NCBI RefSeq assembly: GCF_050908995.1
Contig: NC_135123.1
Coordinates: forward strand, 3,906,001-3,970,000
Source of the DNA: Andrena cerasifolii
Lineage: Eukaryota; Arthropoda; Insecta; Hymenoptera; Andrenidae
Direction of reading: 5' to 3'
DNA: 64,000 nt
In this document: one piece after another, positions 33,476-46,364 of the stretch
Numbering within the stretch: the first letter of the stretch is position 1
How the letters are laid out: each line of letters opens with the position of its first letter
Translations under genes and position numbers: made by a program
Notes under the pieces: generated by a model
Told to the model about the DNA's origin: nothing
The model's input: the letters and a program-made list of their open reading frames with translations, nothing else
Database searches by the model: none

Positions 33476-34693
33476 GGTCTTCGGCTCTCAAATGAACAGG
33501 CCTGGTTTACAACATCCACCTTCCTGTGGCTACCGGTGTTGGCCAGGCACCGGGTCGTCCGCGAGTAACAAATTCTAAATAAAACTCGTACCCTCGGGTG
33601 TGTAGCCGCCCTCAGTCCTCGGCGCGTAACAGGGTTAAAAAGGGGTAAAAAATGACGTTCTGACGAGTGGTTTTAATAATTGGAAAGAAAAGACTGTAAA
33701 TTCGTGATTTTGAGTTTTATATTTTGTTTGTGATTTTCGCCAAGGTTAAATTCCAAGACGTACCATAACAAATCTTACGATCTGTTTCGATAGTGCATCA
33801 CGAAAGTGGCACGGAGGTGCTAGACAGTGATGCCAGAATCGTGGGACGCGGGGCAAAATGCTTACCCCCACTATGACCTACCGTCGTCCCCCACTTTTTT
33901 CCTATCGCACTGCACACAGGCATATCCCTACTCCTGTCCGTTTGCTCGGTAGCCCAACAGACAGCTCACATGGACAGGAGTAGCCACCTGCGTTTAAAAG
34001 CCACAATAATGGCACATAGTCCCAAAAAATAAAATTAACGGAAGCCGGTATAGGCGTGACGTTGAGTAGCTAAAACATTCAGACATAAAAAATCTAGAAA
34101 AAAAATCACACACCGCTATACAATCAAAGACACGTCCCATTAGTTACCCCTTACGTCTGATCTAGGTATGCACTGCATTAAGGATAAAATCAGAAAAAAG
34201 AAATCCAGAACAATAGATTCTGAGCTCTGAAGAACTAACACATAATTGAATAAAAATTGAATTTCTCAATTTCTGAAAGTAATGATACAGAAACAACTAG
34301 CCTATTGTTTATCAACACCACGAATTTTAAAAGCAGCATTAAATACAGTATCAAATAAACAGTTTGCAAAAGCTTTTTACAACAATTATGGTTAAAAAAT
34401 TCATAGAAAAAAAATTAAATAAATGTAAAATATGATAAATTATCCACCATTAAGAGGGAATAATTTTTTCTCATTTTGCGGCGCAAATTGCATTCCAATA
34501 TCTTTTATAGTTCAAAAGTGATACGAAAAAGGCCCCAAATTTTTCAACCCGGGCCGGGAAAATCTGAATAGCTCTTTGCGACGTTAATTTGAAAGAGACC
34601 GTCCCAAAATTCTCGAAGCTCGGACATCACTGCTGTCCAGCGGTCGCTGGCAGCTCTCCGAACGCCGGGACGGTGCATGGTTGTAGTGGAATG

Positions 34694-34772
34694 CGTCCGT
34701 GAGGCGCTGTTGCCATTTTACCTGTTCGCGCGAGCGCGGGTTGCAGGATAAAACGCTGACCCTGTATAGTGT
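34694..34772 (+). repeat. Dispersed ~80-bp repeat, second copy
   Basis: Second copy of the 13895-13977 segment. The flanks are unrelated, so both are pieces of a dispersed family. Confidence 0.6.
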
Positions 34773-34959
34773 AAATCGACCTTTAGTCGGATTAGTCGTG
34801 TCTAATTATTCGGCAAAGAGCATAGGTACACATTGCAATCTTTTGCCCGTTGAGCTGATCGTACGGCAGATTTTATGAAAATGCCCTATAATCGTTCGAT
34901 ACGACCACGTGATACATCGAGTCCTGCTGAATCACTGCGACCGTCCACATATTCATGTA

Positions 34960-35510
34960 CAGTGACTCGCATTAATATTCGGACACTTTTTAAAATTGCA
35001 TAACTTTTTTAAAATTAATTCAAACGACTTGAGTTTTTTTAGAAGCTAGAAGGATTAGTTTGCTAAGTGACGTGATTTGTCGTTTTGAAAAAAAAAATGT
35101 GTTTGGTCGGAATAGCAAAAAAATAGAAAAAGGCGTTTTTAAAATTTTTTTAAAATCGCCAAATTCCTGAAATCAGCGATTTTTTACCTTATTCTGCGAT
35201 CTTTAAACGTTTGTAGCTCGGAGCAACGTTAACCGATTTTGATGAAATTTTAGGCACGTATACAACTTACTGCAATCTACAAATTGTTTTTTTTAATTTT
35301 CATTACAAGCTCACAAAAAAAAAGTTTAAAAATCGACCTTTACTATTCTTTTCGCTATTCCAACCAAATACATTTTTTTTCAAAACGACGAAACGCTTCA
35401 GTTAGCAAACTAATCCTTCTAGCTTCTCAAAAAAACTCAAGTTGTTTGGACCAATTCTAAAAAAGTTATGCGATTTTAAAAAGTGTCCGAATATTAATGC
35501 GAGTCACTGT
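34960..35510. mobile_element. Tc1/mariner-like MITE, family CAGTG, copy 1
   Basis: Ends CAGTGACTCGCATTAATATT...AATATTAATGCGAGTCACTG flanked by TA (34958-34959, 35511-35512). Long subterminal inverted repeats cover most of the 551 bp. Related copies at 40495-40868 and 42690-43238. Non-coding. Confidence 0.92.
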
Positions 35511-35512
35511 AT

Positions 35513-38500
35513 GTAGGTAGAGAATGTGCCTCTTCCTAGGTGTCTTTTAACCAGAGAGAAAAGCATGCACATAGCATGTATTTATGTACTCGGAAGACAT
35601 ACGAGGGATCGTACGAAATATCATAACATCAGCGGACCCTTTAGAACTTGCGGTTACTGTAGAGTGGTTTACGTTTGTCGGGACAGTTGTGTTCAGCTAG
35701 CCCTGCACTCTGAATATAGTACGTCGACACTAATGAAAATTTGAATTTCCATATTTCCTATCAACCCTTCGTTGCCACACCTCTTTTTTCGGTCAACTTT
35801 GACATACCTGGGTGGCTCACACCCAGAACAATTTTTGAACGACTGCCATTCTTATCCGGAGAATCCAATCGTTATGAAAAAAATCATGGGTCAATTTTAA
35901 GGTCTGCATAATGTATTCCAATAGTTTTTTTATTGAAATTTCATCACAGGTTTGTAAAAAAAATCTAGATTACCATGTGTCGAGAAAACACGAAGAAAAT
36001 CTTCAAACAATTTTAACTTTTACAAATTGCAATATTAGAAGCTATAAATCTACAGAGTTATTGTTCAGATATAATATTTTGAGAGAAAAAATAGTTTGTA
36101 AGTCGGCTTTGGAAAAAATGTATTTATTTTACATATAGAAGGTACAGAGCGTCAAAATCAGCTTGTGGGTGGCTCACACCCAGAGTGTCAAGGGTTAAAC
36201 AGGTGGACGAGCAGGGAGATCCGATGCCAATAAGTCCAACACATCATCCAGATTATTTTTAATTATACGTAATTCTCATTGCTTCTGAATTTTATGGACT
36301 AATTTGACATTGTTTATTAAATATTACAAATAGTCGAGTGAAGTCGAGTTTGGACTTATTTTCATCAAGAACGCTCATACATTGTTAATAGTTTCATGAT
36401 TATGTAACAGACAATATGGAAATGAAAGTTTTCATTGGCAGATGATTTATTGCAGGCTCGACTGATGGTTAAATTAAGGGTCATTGAGGCGATGAAGTTA
36501 CGAACCGATCTCCGAGCTCAGTTTGTTTACACAAGAATCATTCAGGGCCTTTCAGACGATGGTTCCGATACTCTTTAGAAAACATCAATGCAAAAACGCG
36601 CCAGTGCCATGCATAGGGTGAACATCCCTCGGCGTAAAGAAACACCCCCGCTACTCAAAGTGTTACTGAACAAAAAAGATCTTTAATACTTTTCTTTATT
36701 GCAATTTATAAATCATTATTAATAGATACTGCATTGAGTATAAGATTTTTTACTAGTTTATTGTAAATGCATAAAAAGTCGTGTACGTTGTTTACCTAAA
36801 ATATTATCCTGTATAATTATTTCTTGAGTATAAACTTTTTAAATCGAGATAATCAAATTATCTTGTATAATTATTTCTTTAACTGTTTAAATCAATTCAT
36901 TTAGTTTCGAATGTCCAATAAGGTGAGAGAAATATTTTTTTTCAGTTATTTGTTTTTAAACTAGATTTTTGGCTCGCCATTATTTTTCTAAGAATAAAAA
37001 TATACATATGTTTTTATCATCATATACCTGTAACTGACAAGAGGAACATATTAATCCGTATACAACATGTTGACCGTCCGATGACCTTGAACCAGAAAGT
37101 TCCATATTTAATCGGTCGGGAGTGCACGCAAACAGCGCAAGATATGTAGGCTGAGAGAAAAGAGTGAGAATATTTTGCGCGTTATTCTTCCTGTCTCGCG
37201 CTTAGGGTCGATTAACTATGTACGTAATTTCATATGCCATCTGTATTTTTGATTATGCATATTAGACGAGTATATCAATAATAATAGCAGGCAATAATTA
37301 TATTAAGTATATTAAAGTACTAAAAAACAGAACAGAAAAAGCTCTGACAGATAAAACTCGCAGTATATTTTACTTTTTTCGGGTATGATTATTTTGACTT
37401 GTATTTCTATAAAATTCGTTATAGTAGGGTGGCGCTTATTTTCGATTTTTGAATTTTCTTCGGGGCACCCTCCAGAATAGTTTCAAATAATTAAAAAAAA
37501 TCCGTGTAAAGTTTGAGCTCGATCGGATAACGGGAAAGGGTGCCCCTGGGCCCTTAATTATTTAAATCATTATTTAACAGCTCGCGAAGTCGATTTTATA
37601 TAATATCTTCCAAATTATTGATTAAATCAAAAAATATGTCAAACAAAAGTTGTAGATCCGGACAAGGAGCATCTTTTATGTTGTATTACTTTTTCTCGTG
37701 CGACAAACGGTTTTCGAAAAAAGTCCGAAAAGCTAAAAAAAACTTTTTCCCCTCAAATTTTGAAAGTTTAAATGCTTCTGGAACACTTTTTATTTATGAA
37801 GGCGAACAAAAAAATGGAGGTTTTATTTTCGAGGACTATTTTTTTAAACATTTAAGGGGGGGGGCATATACCGAAATATGCGAAAAAGATAAAAAAAATT
37901 GTCTTATTTTCATTGTTTGATATGTCATGAATGTTTCCTGAAAATTTGGGACAGAAATTCGCAAAATATCGAAGATATAGAGTCTGTATATTCGATATTT
38001 TTGCTAATTTCGGTTATAGTAGATATAAACTTAAACACATTTTCTTGAATACTTGCATCGTTAATTTATTCTGTAGTTGTTAATGCTCCTTTTTATGTAA
38101 AATAAAAATACCGGCTTTTATCTGCAAAATAGTGTTCCAATATTCGCATATCATGCATTCGTTTCAAAGTTATGATTATTTAAAAGCAACAACCCCCAAT
38201 TTGACGCCCTATGCAAATTCCTCTATATTTGCATTTTTACAACTTTCTCACCGTTTCTCCTGTTAGTAATTATGCTTCTATAATTCCACGGGACTTACAG
38301 TATAATCTCTTATTAAAATTCTAGATGTCAGAAGAAGCATAAATTTGGCCATTTTCTGTCACACGCTTTTAAAATGATATATTTGACTGTTTCAAAATTA
38401 TTTATTAACAAAAGTGCAGAATATACTTTTCCATAAGTTTTTAATGCTCTACCACTATGTATATCACGGTTTAAATTAAATGACACAAATTTCGTTCTCG

Positions 38501-38985
38501 AGATGTACTATTGTAAATATTAATAAAAAAAAGAAGGCGTATATAAAGTAAACGTCGATTCGGCGTAGAGACGACGACTATTGTCGCCTGCAGGAATAAG
38601 ATATACATTGGGATATATTTTTACGAAACGTGGGCGCAGTTTGAACAGCGGAAGTACAGTCAGACACATGGGGGCGTACAAAGCGACGGAATCATATCGA
38701 ATGATAAAAGCACCCATGACCCAATCGTATTTAAATAGACTTTTCATTGATTACGTGTTAATACTTGCCTCCAGCTTTACAACGTTGCTATTTTTTAACA
38801 CGACTTTACGCGATATACAATAATTAGATTTTTATTTAGCATTGCATGTTGTTTAGACATCGATATTTTCGTCTTACAGAGCCAAGTTTCATTTTTTGCT
38901 AGATTGTCTTTATTAATTTTCATCGTTATCTACAGCCAAATTTTGACAAGTCCTAGCATATTCGCGTATTTTATTTGTAATTTTT
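35513..38985. other. Spacer, no gene recognised
   Basis: AT-rich. TGGGTGGCTCACACCCAGA occurs at about 35809-35828 and again at about 36167-36186 in the same orientation, perhaps marking an old element. Another repeat fragment is at 38100-38310. The ORFs are short and unfamiliar. Confidence 0.5.
38100..38310 (+). repeat. Diverged dispersed repeat shared with 49350-49540
   Basis: Both segments read ...TTTATCTGCAAAAT..., ...CAAAGTTATGATTATTTAAA..., ...GTAATTATGCTT-TATAATT-CACGGGACTT. Same orientation, moderate divergence, class unknown. Confidence 0.6.
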
Positions 38986-38987
38986 TT

Positions 38988-39128
38988 TAAAAAATATATC
39001 TATGAGATATATTTTGTAAATATATTTATGAGATATATTTTTTAAATATATCTATGAGATATATTTTTTAAATATATCTACGAGATATATTTTTTAAATA
39101 TATCTACGAGATATATTTTTTAAATATA
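38988..39128. repeat. 26-bp AT-rich tandem repeat with palindromic unit
   Basis: GAGATAT occurs at 39004, 39030, 39056, 39082 and 39108, exactly 26 bp apart. The unit AATATATCTA-GAGATATATT is itself nearly palindromic, so the array can form serial hairpins. It directly abuts the palindromic repeat at 39150. Confidence 0.9.
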
Positions 39129-39149
39129 ATGATATACCATGAGAAACAG

Positions 39150-39790
39150 TGTTCTCAAAACGGTGGGACCTGTATTTCCAAAAGTTATTATGCCATTCGA
39201 TTGAAACTATTTTTACTTTGGAGAATATATTTCTGGCTAGGGGGGAAACCAGAAAAAATTACAAAAAATTGAAAATTTATAATTTTCTAAGCCGTTGAAA
39301 CGATGAAAACTATAGGGAAAAAAGTGGTTTCAAACTTCAAGTGTCGTTGTTTAGTAATAAAAAGTAATTTTGTAATTTTTTCTGGTTTCCCCCCTAGCCA
39401 GAAGTATATTCTTCAAAATAAGAAAATTTTCAGTCGAATCTGATAATAACTTTTGGAGATACAGGTCCCACCGATTTGGATCAATTTCTTGACGCCTTGA
39501 CTTTAACGACTCCCCAGTGCCGTCTGCAATGATTAATTATAAAACAAAAAATATATTTCTATAACGTAAGACATCCTTAATGCAATGCAAAAAGTCCCAT
39601 TAAATTATATATAGTAGTTTTCCTTTAATTAATTCCTAAAGATCACCTATTTTTGGGGGGGCTCTTGTACCCTTAAGCTCCTATAACTCTGGGAGTTCTA
39701 CGAATTCCACCTTAATATTTTATGGACATATTTTCGAAACCCTAAACTATTAGAAAATCAAAAAAAAATCGAATTTTTGGGTAGAATACC
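39150..39790 (-). repeat. Palindromic dispersed repeat, copy B
   Basis: Reverse-orientation copy of the 12765-13320 repeat, sharing the GGTGGGACCTGTAT arms and the GACTCCCCAGTGCCGTCTGC segment. Its right side extends to ...GGGTAGAATACCCCCTTAAG. Unknown class. Confidence 0.65.
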
Positions 39791-39940
39791 CCCTTAAGAA
39801 AACAACATTATAACCAATATCCTGGTAACAGATTACTGTGAATCTAATCCAAGGTTATCCCAGAGTCGGCTCCTTTGTCTTCAACAAATCTGACGCTCCA
39901 CATTTTGTTGTGTCTCATATTGTTTGCAAATAAAATACAG

Positions 39941-40054
39941 TAAAGGGCGATTCTCTGATAGCAGTTACTGTATTTGATTATTATATTGCCCCATGGATAA
40001 AGGGCGATTCTCTGATAGCAGTTACTGTGTTTTATTATCATATTGCCCCATGGC
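39941..40054. repeat. 57-bp direct tandem duplication
   Basis: AAAGGGCGATTCTCTGATAG...TTGCCCCATGG is present twice in a row with few differences. Confidence 0.85.
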
Positions 40055-40494
40055 AGGTATGCACAACTGTATGGTTAATAGTGACGTAACAGACAGTAGA
40101 TGAGGAGTGGAGAACATCTCAAGTAGTGGACATGCAACGCTGCGTAAGTGAATAACTATTGAAAGAGGGTGCATTATGCATTGCTGTGCCCGCGGCTGTG
40201 CTCGCGGGCGCTCGTGCCCGCCAAGCCGCCAGTTGTGCACGCCTGATATAGGGTGCGATTGAATTAGGTCAATTAGGTGATCAGAATTTAGGAATGTGTA
40301 ATCTAGACACCTCAAGTGTGAAGAGAGGCCATATAAACATGGATCCGCGAACTGTTCGTTTCTAAGATACCAGCATTGTTAAAGTACGATAGAGTTTTAA
40401 GAGAAGGTCTGTCAATGGTATCAGTTCTCTTATCACTTCTTTTTGTTGGAAGGAAACAATAATACTGAGTGAAAGACCAATTACGCGGCGTATA

Positions 40495-40868
40495 CAGTGA
40501 CTCGCATTAATATTCGGACACTTTTTAAAATCGCATAACTTTTTTAGAATTGGTCCAAACGACTTGAGTTTTTTTGAGAAGCTAGAAGGATTAGTTTGCT
40601 AACTGACGCGTTTCGTCGTTTTGAAAAAAAATGTATTTAGTTGGAATAGCGAAAAGAATAGTTGAGGTCGATTTTTAAACTTTTTTTGTGAGCTTGTAAT
40701 GAAAATTCAAAAAAAAAAACCCGTTTGTAGATTGCAGTAAGTTGTATACGTGCCGAAAATTTCATCAAAATCGGTTAACGTTGCTCCGAGCTACAAACGT
40801 TTAAAGATCGCAGAATAAGGTCGAGAATCGCTGATTTCGGGAATTTTCGCGATTCTCGACCTTATTCT
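40495..40868. mobile_element. Tc1/mariner-like MITE, family CAGTG, copy 2 (truncated)
   Basis: Starts CAGTGACTCGCATTAATATT after TA (40493-40494) and matches copy 1, but the right part is lost about 30 bp before another element (40900-41647). Confidence 0.85.
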
Positions 40869-40899
40869 CCGGTAGATTTAAGTCTGTCTTCCTGACTTA

Positions 40900-41647
40900 A
40901 GGGGTTACGCCACCCTGAAAGTTTTGAAAAAAAAAAAACGATTTGTTTTTCTTTGCACTTTCTTATTACGTAAAGTTTTAAGAATAATTTAAGCCATGGT
41001 AGACGCAAAAATTCCCCAAAATAGCCGAGTTGTAGACTTTAAACGAGGCGCGGATGTCGATGTTCCGCAGCAGGTAGCTACCATTCTACTTTTCTTCTTT
41101 TGCGTTTTTCTCGAAACTACATTTTCAAAGATGACCTATCGAATATCTCCAAAACTATTTGTCCGATTGAGTTGAAACTTGGCACGCATATTCTTAATGG
41201 TATTATCTACGATGTAGCATATCAGTTTTTCCATGCTATACCCCATTCGTATATAATTAATGGTTTAAATTCGTTTTTTCATGTGAAAAACGTATAATTT
41301 TTTGACTTTGCTCTCATTTGTGCAATACATTTTTTTTTCTCAAATCCCTATGCTACATCGTAGGTATTTTATTAAGGAACACGAAAATCATCGGGTTTTT
41401 GATTTCAGACGAACATGTTCGTTATAATTTGTTAGGTTAGTCACGCGTGTAACGGCGGACGAGCTTCGCGGGAGAACAAATAACTCGGTCATTTTTTAAT
41501 ATTTTTGTACAGTATTTATACAATATATGCACTAATACATGCTCTACCCATAAGAAGAAAATAAATAATTTTGAAGCTCATAGTATCAGTAAAAAAAATT
41601 CGTCTAGTTTAGTGCTGTTTCGAGCGCCTCAGGGTGGCGTAACCCCT
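40900..41647. mobile_element. TA-flanked element, AGGGGTTACGCCACCCTGA ends
   Basis: Perfect 19-bp inverted ends AGGGGTTACGCCACCCTGA flanked by TA (40898-40899, 41648-41649). 748 bp. The 65-codon ORF inside is not a transposase. Tc1/mariner-type by TSD. Confidence 0.85.
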
Positions 41648-41672
41648 TATATCTACCGGATTTGTATTTGTA

Positions 41673-41952
41673 CGTTAATATTTACTCAAGTTATCGCAAT
41701 TTATGTTTAAAGAAATAATGATTTTGATTTTGGACGATGAAAAATTTTTTGTTTATAATTTTTAGCTCGAATATTAATGATTCGATAAACAAACTACAAA
41801 TAGAAAAAATGTGTGTCTTGAAGAGCTTTACAACACTGTATTTTTTAAAATTCAGTTTAACATTTAATTTTCCAATCTTTCTTAGCGTTTAGACAATAAT
41901 TTTTTCCATTTTCGAGCGCTAGTCCCCTTATTGCATCCGACCCTTCAATTGA
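41673..41952 (+). repeat. Dispersed repeat, copy 1 (shared with 57949-58224)
   Basis: About 280 bp from CGTTAATATTTACTCAAGTT to TTGCATCCGACCCTTCAATT, strongly similar to 57949-58224 in the same orientation. Non-coding, class not determined. Confidence 0.8.
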
Positions 41953-42689
41953 ATGCAACCAAAACAAAAGTACATTAATCAAGGTTTATATTAATGTGAA
42001 TTAGATTTGCGAAATTTTACTTTGAAGTCGATTTAATGTGTAGAATATGTTACATATAGGGTGGGCGGATACTTTTCTGAGTAACTGCATGTAAATAGTT
42101 CCTAGTGAATAAAAGTAGGGCAATGTTTGTAAGATTCACTATCTTAGTAAGTCGGATTAGTCAAGAATGGCTCATTGAAGGAATGTAAGAAATGATACAG
42201 TTGATCCATATTTTAAGTTCCTCGACTCTGTGTGTAGGTTTTGTTTCAATAAGTCTGTTAATGAAAAATCCGTTTGAATAGTCGGGCTCATCGGCCGCTT
42301 TCTTGAATCGGTACGCACCGCGATGTTCAAATGAACTGTATGCAAAAAAGTGATATATTAAAAAGAAAGCTTAACAGAATTTGGTGATATTTCTCAGATC
42401 TTTGAAAAACTAAATTTCTCAACATAAAGAATTTATTTAAAATTCTTGTATTGAGAAAATTTTTACTTCTTAACGAAATAATTGTTTAGAACGTTTCAGA
42501 GTAAAAGTGAAAGAAAAACATGGCCACAAGATTAATAGTTTCAGAGATAAAAATTTATCTAGAGAGCAAAGATATGTCAAAATCGGTCAGAATTAAAACA
42601 TTGATTAGCAATATTATTTTACTATTGCGTTACAGCTAGAATGATATAGCAGTTTTAATTTAGAATCCCCATCAGAATCAGTGGATATA

Positions 42690-43238
42690 CAGTAGCGTGC
42701 AAAAGTATTCGGCCACCCTTTAAAATCGCATAACTTTTTTAAAATTAATCCAAACGACTTGATTTTTTTTTAGAAGCTAGAAGGATTAGTTTGCTAAGTG
42801 ACGTGATTCGTTGTTTCAAAATAATGCACTTGGTCGGAATAGCAAAAAAAAAAAAAATAGAAAAACGCGTTTTTTAAATTTTTTATATGAGTCTGTGACG
42901 AAAATTAAAAAAACCCGTTTGTAGATTTAAGTAAGTTACATACGTGCCTAAAATTTCATCAAAATCAGGTAACGTTGCTCCGAGCTACAAAGTTTAAAGA
43001 TCGCAGAATAAGGTCGAGAATCGCTGATTTGGGGAATTTGGCGATTTTAAAAAAAAATTAAAAAAACGCCTTTTCTATTTCTTTGCTATTCCGACCAAGT
43101 GCATTTTTTTCAAAACGACAAATCACGTCACTTAGCAAACTAATCCTTCTAGCTTCTAAAAAAAACTCAAGTCGTTTGAATTAATTTAAAAAAAGTTATG
43201 CGATTTTAAAGGGTGACCGAATACTTTGCACGCCACTG
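42690..43238. mobile_element. Tc1/mariner-like MITE, family CAGTG, copy 3
   Basis: Ends CAGTAGCGTGCAAAAGTATTC...GAATACTTTGCACGCCACTG, TA on both sides (42688-42689, 43239-43240). The interior matches copies 1 and 2, but the terminal ~25 bp differ: it is a subfamily with altered ends. 549 bp. Confidence 0.9.
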
Positions 43239-43629
43239 TATTTCTATACGAGAATTCGAAATTACCCTGTGCAGAATACGGTACTTATTAATATAATTCA
43301 CTGTCAAAAATGATGACTGTAATTTACATAAGTGTACAAAAGCCCTGCATTACTCACAGTTAAAATCATTACCAGGAATTACTTTCCGCACTGGCTAAAA
43401 CGTGCCCGAGCTTTTGAAAGAAGCATCAGTCGTTTCCTCGAAGGAATGTTTCTAATAAATTGTATATCGGACCGTGAAAGCCGTGATATGTTCTTACTGT
43501 GGCATCGGGGATACACGTATACTGTATTAGGGGATTTCATTTCTCTAAAACTTCTCCCAGCGGTTCAAGACGATTTTCTCTGCCGGCCAGTAATTTGTGC
43601 AGAAAGCAAAAGCATTGGAAGCAAGTGAC

Positions 43630-45011
43630 AGGGTGCGTAATGGGGGAAAGGAGTAGGGAAAACAGGGAAACAAGCAAAAAAAAAGAGGAAGGAAGCTGGA
43701 ATAACGAATAGAAGAGCAAGGGATGATTCCGAGGCCTAGGGGATGGGGGTATGTAGGCAGAAAGGTTGTAAGGAGCACAGAATAGACTCTACTCGGTAGA
43801 GCATAGCGAAAGGTTGGATGGAAAGTTGACTCGAAAGCCGAAAGAAAATATTGAAAGCGCAAGAAGTGGCGGAGGGGCTGTGGGAAGACGATGAGAGGAG
43901 AACGAGAGGGAGGGAGAGAGTCCGAGCGAGTTGCACGGGAGGGTGGGAGCGAGAAGGAGGGGTAAGGGGGTCAAGGGAGGGAGAGAAACGACTCGTAGCC
44001 GGGTATCGATCGTCAGCTAGAAAACTACCCCTTGAGGAAGAGGCGCAGTGTGCAAAACCGACTACGTACGGGTCGGTGGTGCTCGTGGTGTTCGTGATCC
44101 ACGCGCATCTCTGAACGGTTTAGAGCTTCTCCGCCTGCTTTGTACAATCGTAATCGTCTATACTCCTCAGTGACAGGCATTGGTATACACCGAAGCAGAT
44201 CCTGCCATCGGACGCAAGGTGAGGGATCTCATTCTGCTCTAATGTCACGCCTGTCGTTAACGATGGTCTTCTGGTCAACTCATCTACGAGACACCGCATC
44301 GAATTCATCCGTTCTCCGTGGCGTTTGTCCGGGCCCACTCAGGAAACCCGATAAAGCTCGAGGCGCGTGTTATTTTCGTGTCGCTTTATCCTGAAACTCG
44401 CTTCCTCCAGCCTCCCCGACGACATCATTCCCTTATCGCTTCCCAATTGCTGGGACACACAGTTCATTAACTAGACCACTTCTTCGTTTGCCTGCGATGC
44501 TTCAGCCGCGCTAAGGATTGCATGAAACGCGGCGTTCCTGAGGAATAGCGTGCCCCGCAAAATCGTCCTCTGTACTCCCTGTTTGGGCAAGAATACTGTA
44601 CGTGACTCTTCGGTTCCTTCGCGCCCGTCACCTTTGCCCTTATTTATAAGACGCTTGCTTTCATTCCCTGTTCTATTCCGAGGAGCATTTCTGAAGGAGG
44701 ACGACTGTTGTTCGTACCTCTTCACGAGCACAGCACTGAGCTTTTGGGACCATCGCTTGCGCGCTGTTATGGCAAGCCGATTAGCGGCGACAATAGTTCG
44801 TTAGGAACGACTTGATCATGCTGGTTTAACGCAATGTGTGCAACAAAATGGCTGTTTCGACGTTATCGGGCACAGTCGTTTTAAGCAAGGCATTAGGGTC
44901 CCCCGCGAGCTGTCGCGATTAAATGTTAGACTGGGTGCAAGTCCGCCTGTATGGAGTGTGCAAATGGATTACCGTTGGCGTGTACGTGTGTCGGTGATTA
45001 TTACATCACAA
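43630..45011 (+). promoter_or_regulatory. Probable EndoA promoter and 5' UTR region
   Basis: This segment is richer in G+C and CpG than its surroundings and has a long purine-rich, GAGA-like stretch (about 43630-43990). It runs up to a consensus donor GTAAGT at 45012, which pairs naturally with the acceptor ending at 45189 to give a 178-bp intron before the EndoA ATG exon. Several short ORFs here have no recognisable product. The transcription start was not located. Confidence 0.4.
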
Positions 45012-45189
45012 GTAAGTCATGATGCTGGAAAACGTGGTCGATCGATAACATTGAAAATCATTCGTCCATGGGCGACCGGGTCTGGCAGGCAGCCAGGGAG
45101 CCAGTTGTCAGTTCAAGCTTCTCACACCTTGCCTTTGGAGTTTTTCTGTTCGAAATTAGGTTTTCCTCAGGCACGAATTTCTGTTGCAG

Positions 45190-46304
45190 ACTACCGTTGA
45201 AAGGGGAGCCAGAGGAATTCCACCATGGCGTTCGCGGGGTTGAAGAAACAGATTAACAAGGCCAATCAGGTGAGTATTTCGCCACGCTTCTTCTGTCTAG
45301 GGCAATCGGTGGGGAGGAAATGTGTACTCCTACGGGACGCATATGTATTATGCATAGGCGAATCAAAAGGTTCGTTCATGTTTTGATACACTGTTGCGAA
45401 TAAGACCAGCCAGTCAGCTCTTTTCACTGCAGAACCATAATTAGTGTCTTTCGAGTGGTGTATTAGGATAATCTCTGGTAATTGTCGATTTGCAGTTACG
45501 CACTATACCATCTCCGAATTTACTGCGTCGTATGAGAAAGAAAGAGCGGAGTGTAGCGGAGTACTGAATTACTTCTGCTTTGGAAAGGTGAACTGCTTTA
45601 GTTTACAAACGTATAGACAACCTCTTTATCAGATTTAATATTGTGTTAAATAACAGGTGTTTAAATAAGGCGGTGGAATGTTATTGCGCTTCAAGAATAT
45701 TCAGGTACCTTTTTACCCTTCGCGGTCACAGGGGGTGTATCGCACCCCAAAAGCAATTATCGAATTGATATCTCGCGCCTTTGCGTCTTTCAGAGGGGAT
45801 TTATCGCAAAAACAAAAATAAAAAAAATATTAAGAAAATCGGTTTCTCCTCACATGCGTGGAAAATCGTTGATTTTCAGCTGCACATTTTATCGTATCAG
45901 AATTCGCATTTCTAGAAAAATAATATTAGACCATGATTGTATGAGTGTTACGAATGTACAATTTTCACTGAAAACTTAGAAGATTCGGAAATACGGAAAT
46001 GGTAATGGTATTTGAATCACCCTTTGCTTATATTTCGGCTCATTGCTATAATTCCCACCCACCTGATATTCGAGGTTTAAATTCGTTTCCTGATTTTAAA
46101 TGTAAAGCTCGGCGATATATAAGGTTACATTATGCGTCACAATAACTTTCTAGTTTATTAATGTTAGTTAGTTTTTTTTTTAGTCGTTTAGTTAGTTATT
46201 TTGTTATGGTTAGGCTTCTAACAGTATTGTACTGCAACCTCGCCATTTACTTCGCTTGTCTTTATGTATTATTTTCTTCTCTGGATGTGTCAAGTAATAA
46301 AGAC

Positions 46305-46364
<60 letters not shown>

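Larger units (their letters stand above)
32500..33640. mobile_element. Composite GC-rich repeat with nested insertions
   Basis: A mosaic of repeat sequence. The segment around 33000-33305, minus an insertion, parallels 5425-5505 of the CAGGCTT element (CTGTGGTTACCAACGTAA...GTTACCCGGGTC). The edges (32570-32650, 33495-33640) resemble the 60.9-61.2 kb minisatellite element (GGTGTTGGCCAGGCACCGG). It ends near a TTAA (33635-33638). Three younger elements sit inside it. Confidence 0.6.

Noticed and set aside
43545..44114. Overlapping 60-105-codon ORFs upstream of EndoA
   Set aside because: Purine/pyrimidine-skewed low-complexity translations on both strands; better explained as promoter or 5' UTR DNA.
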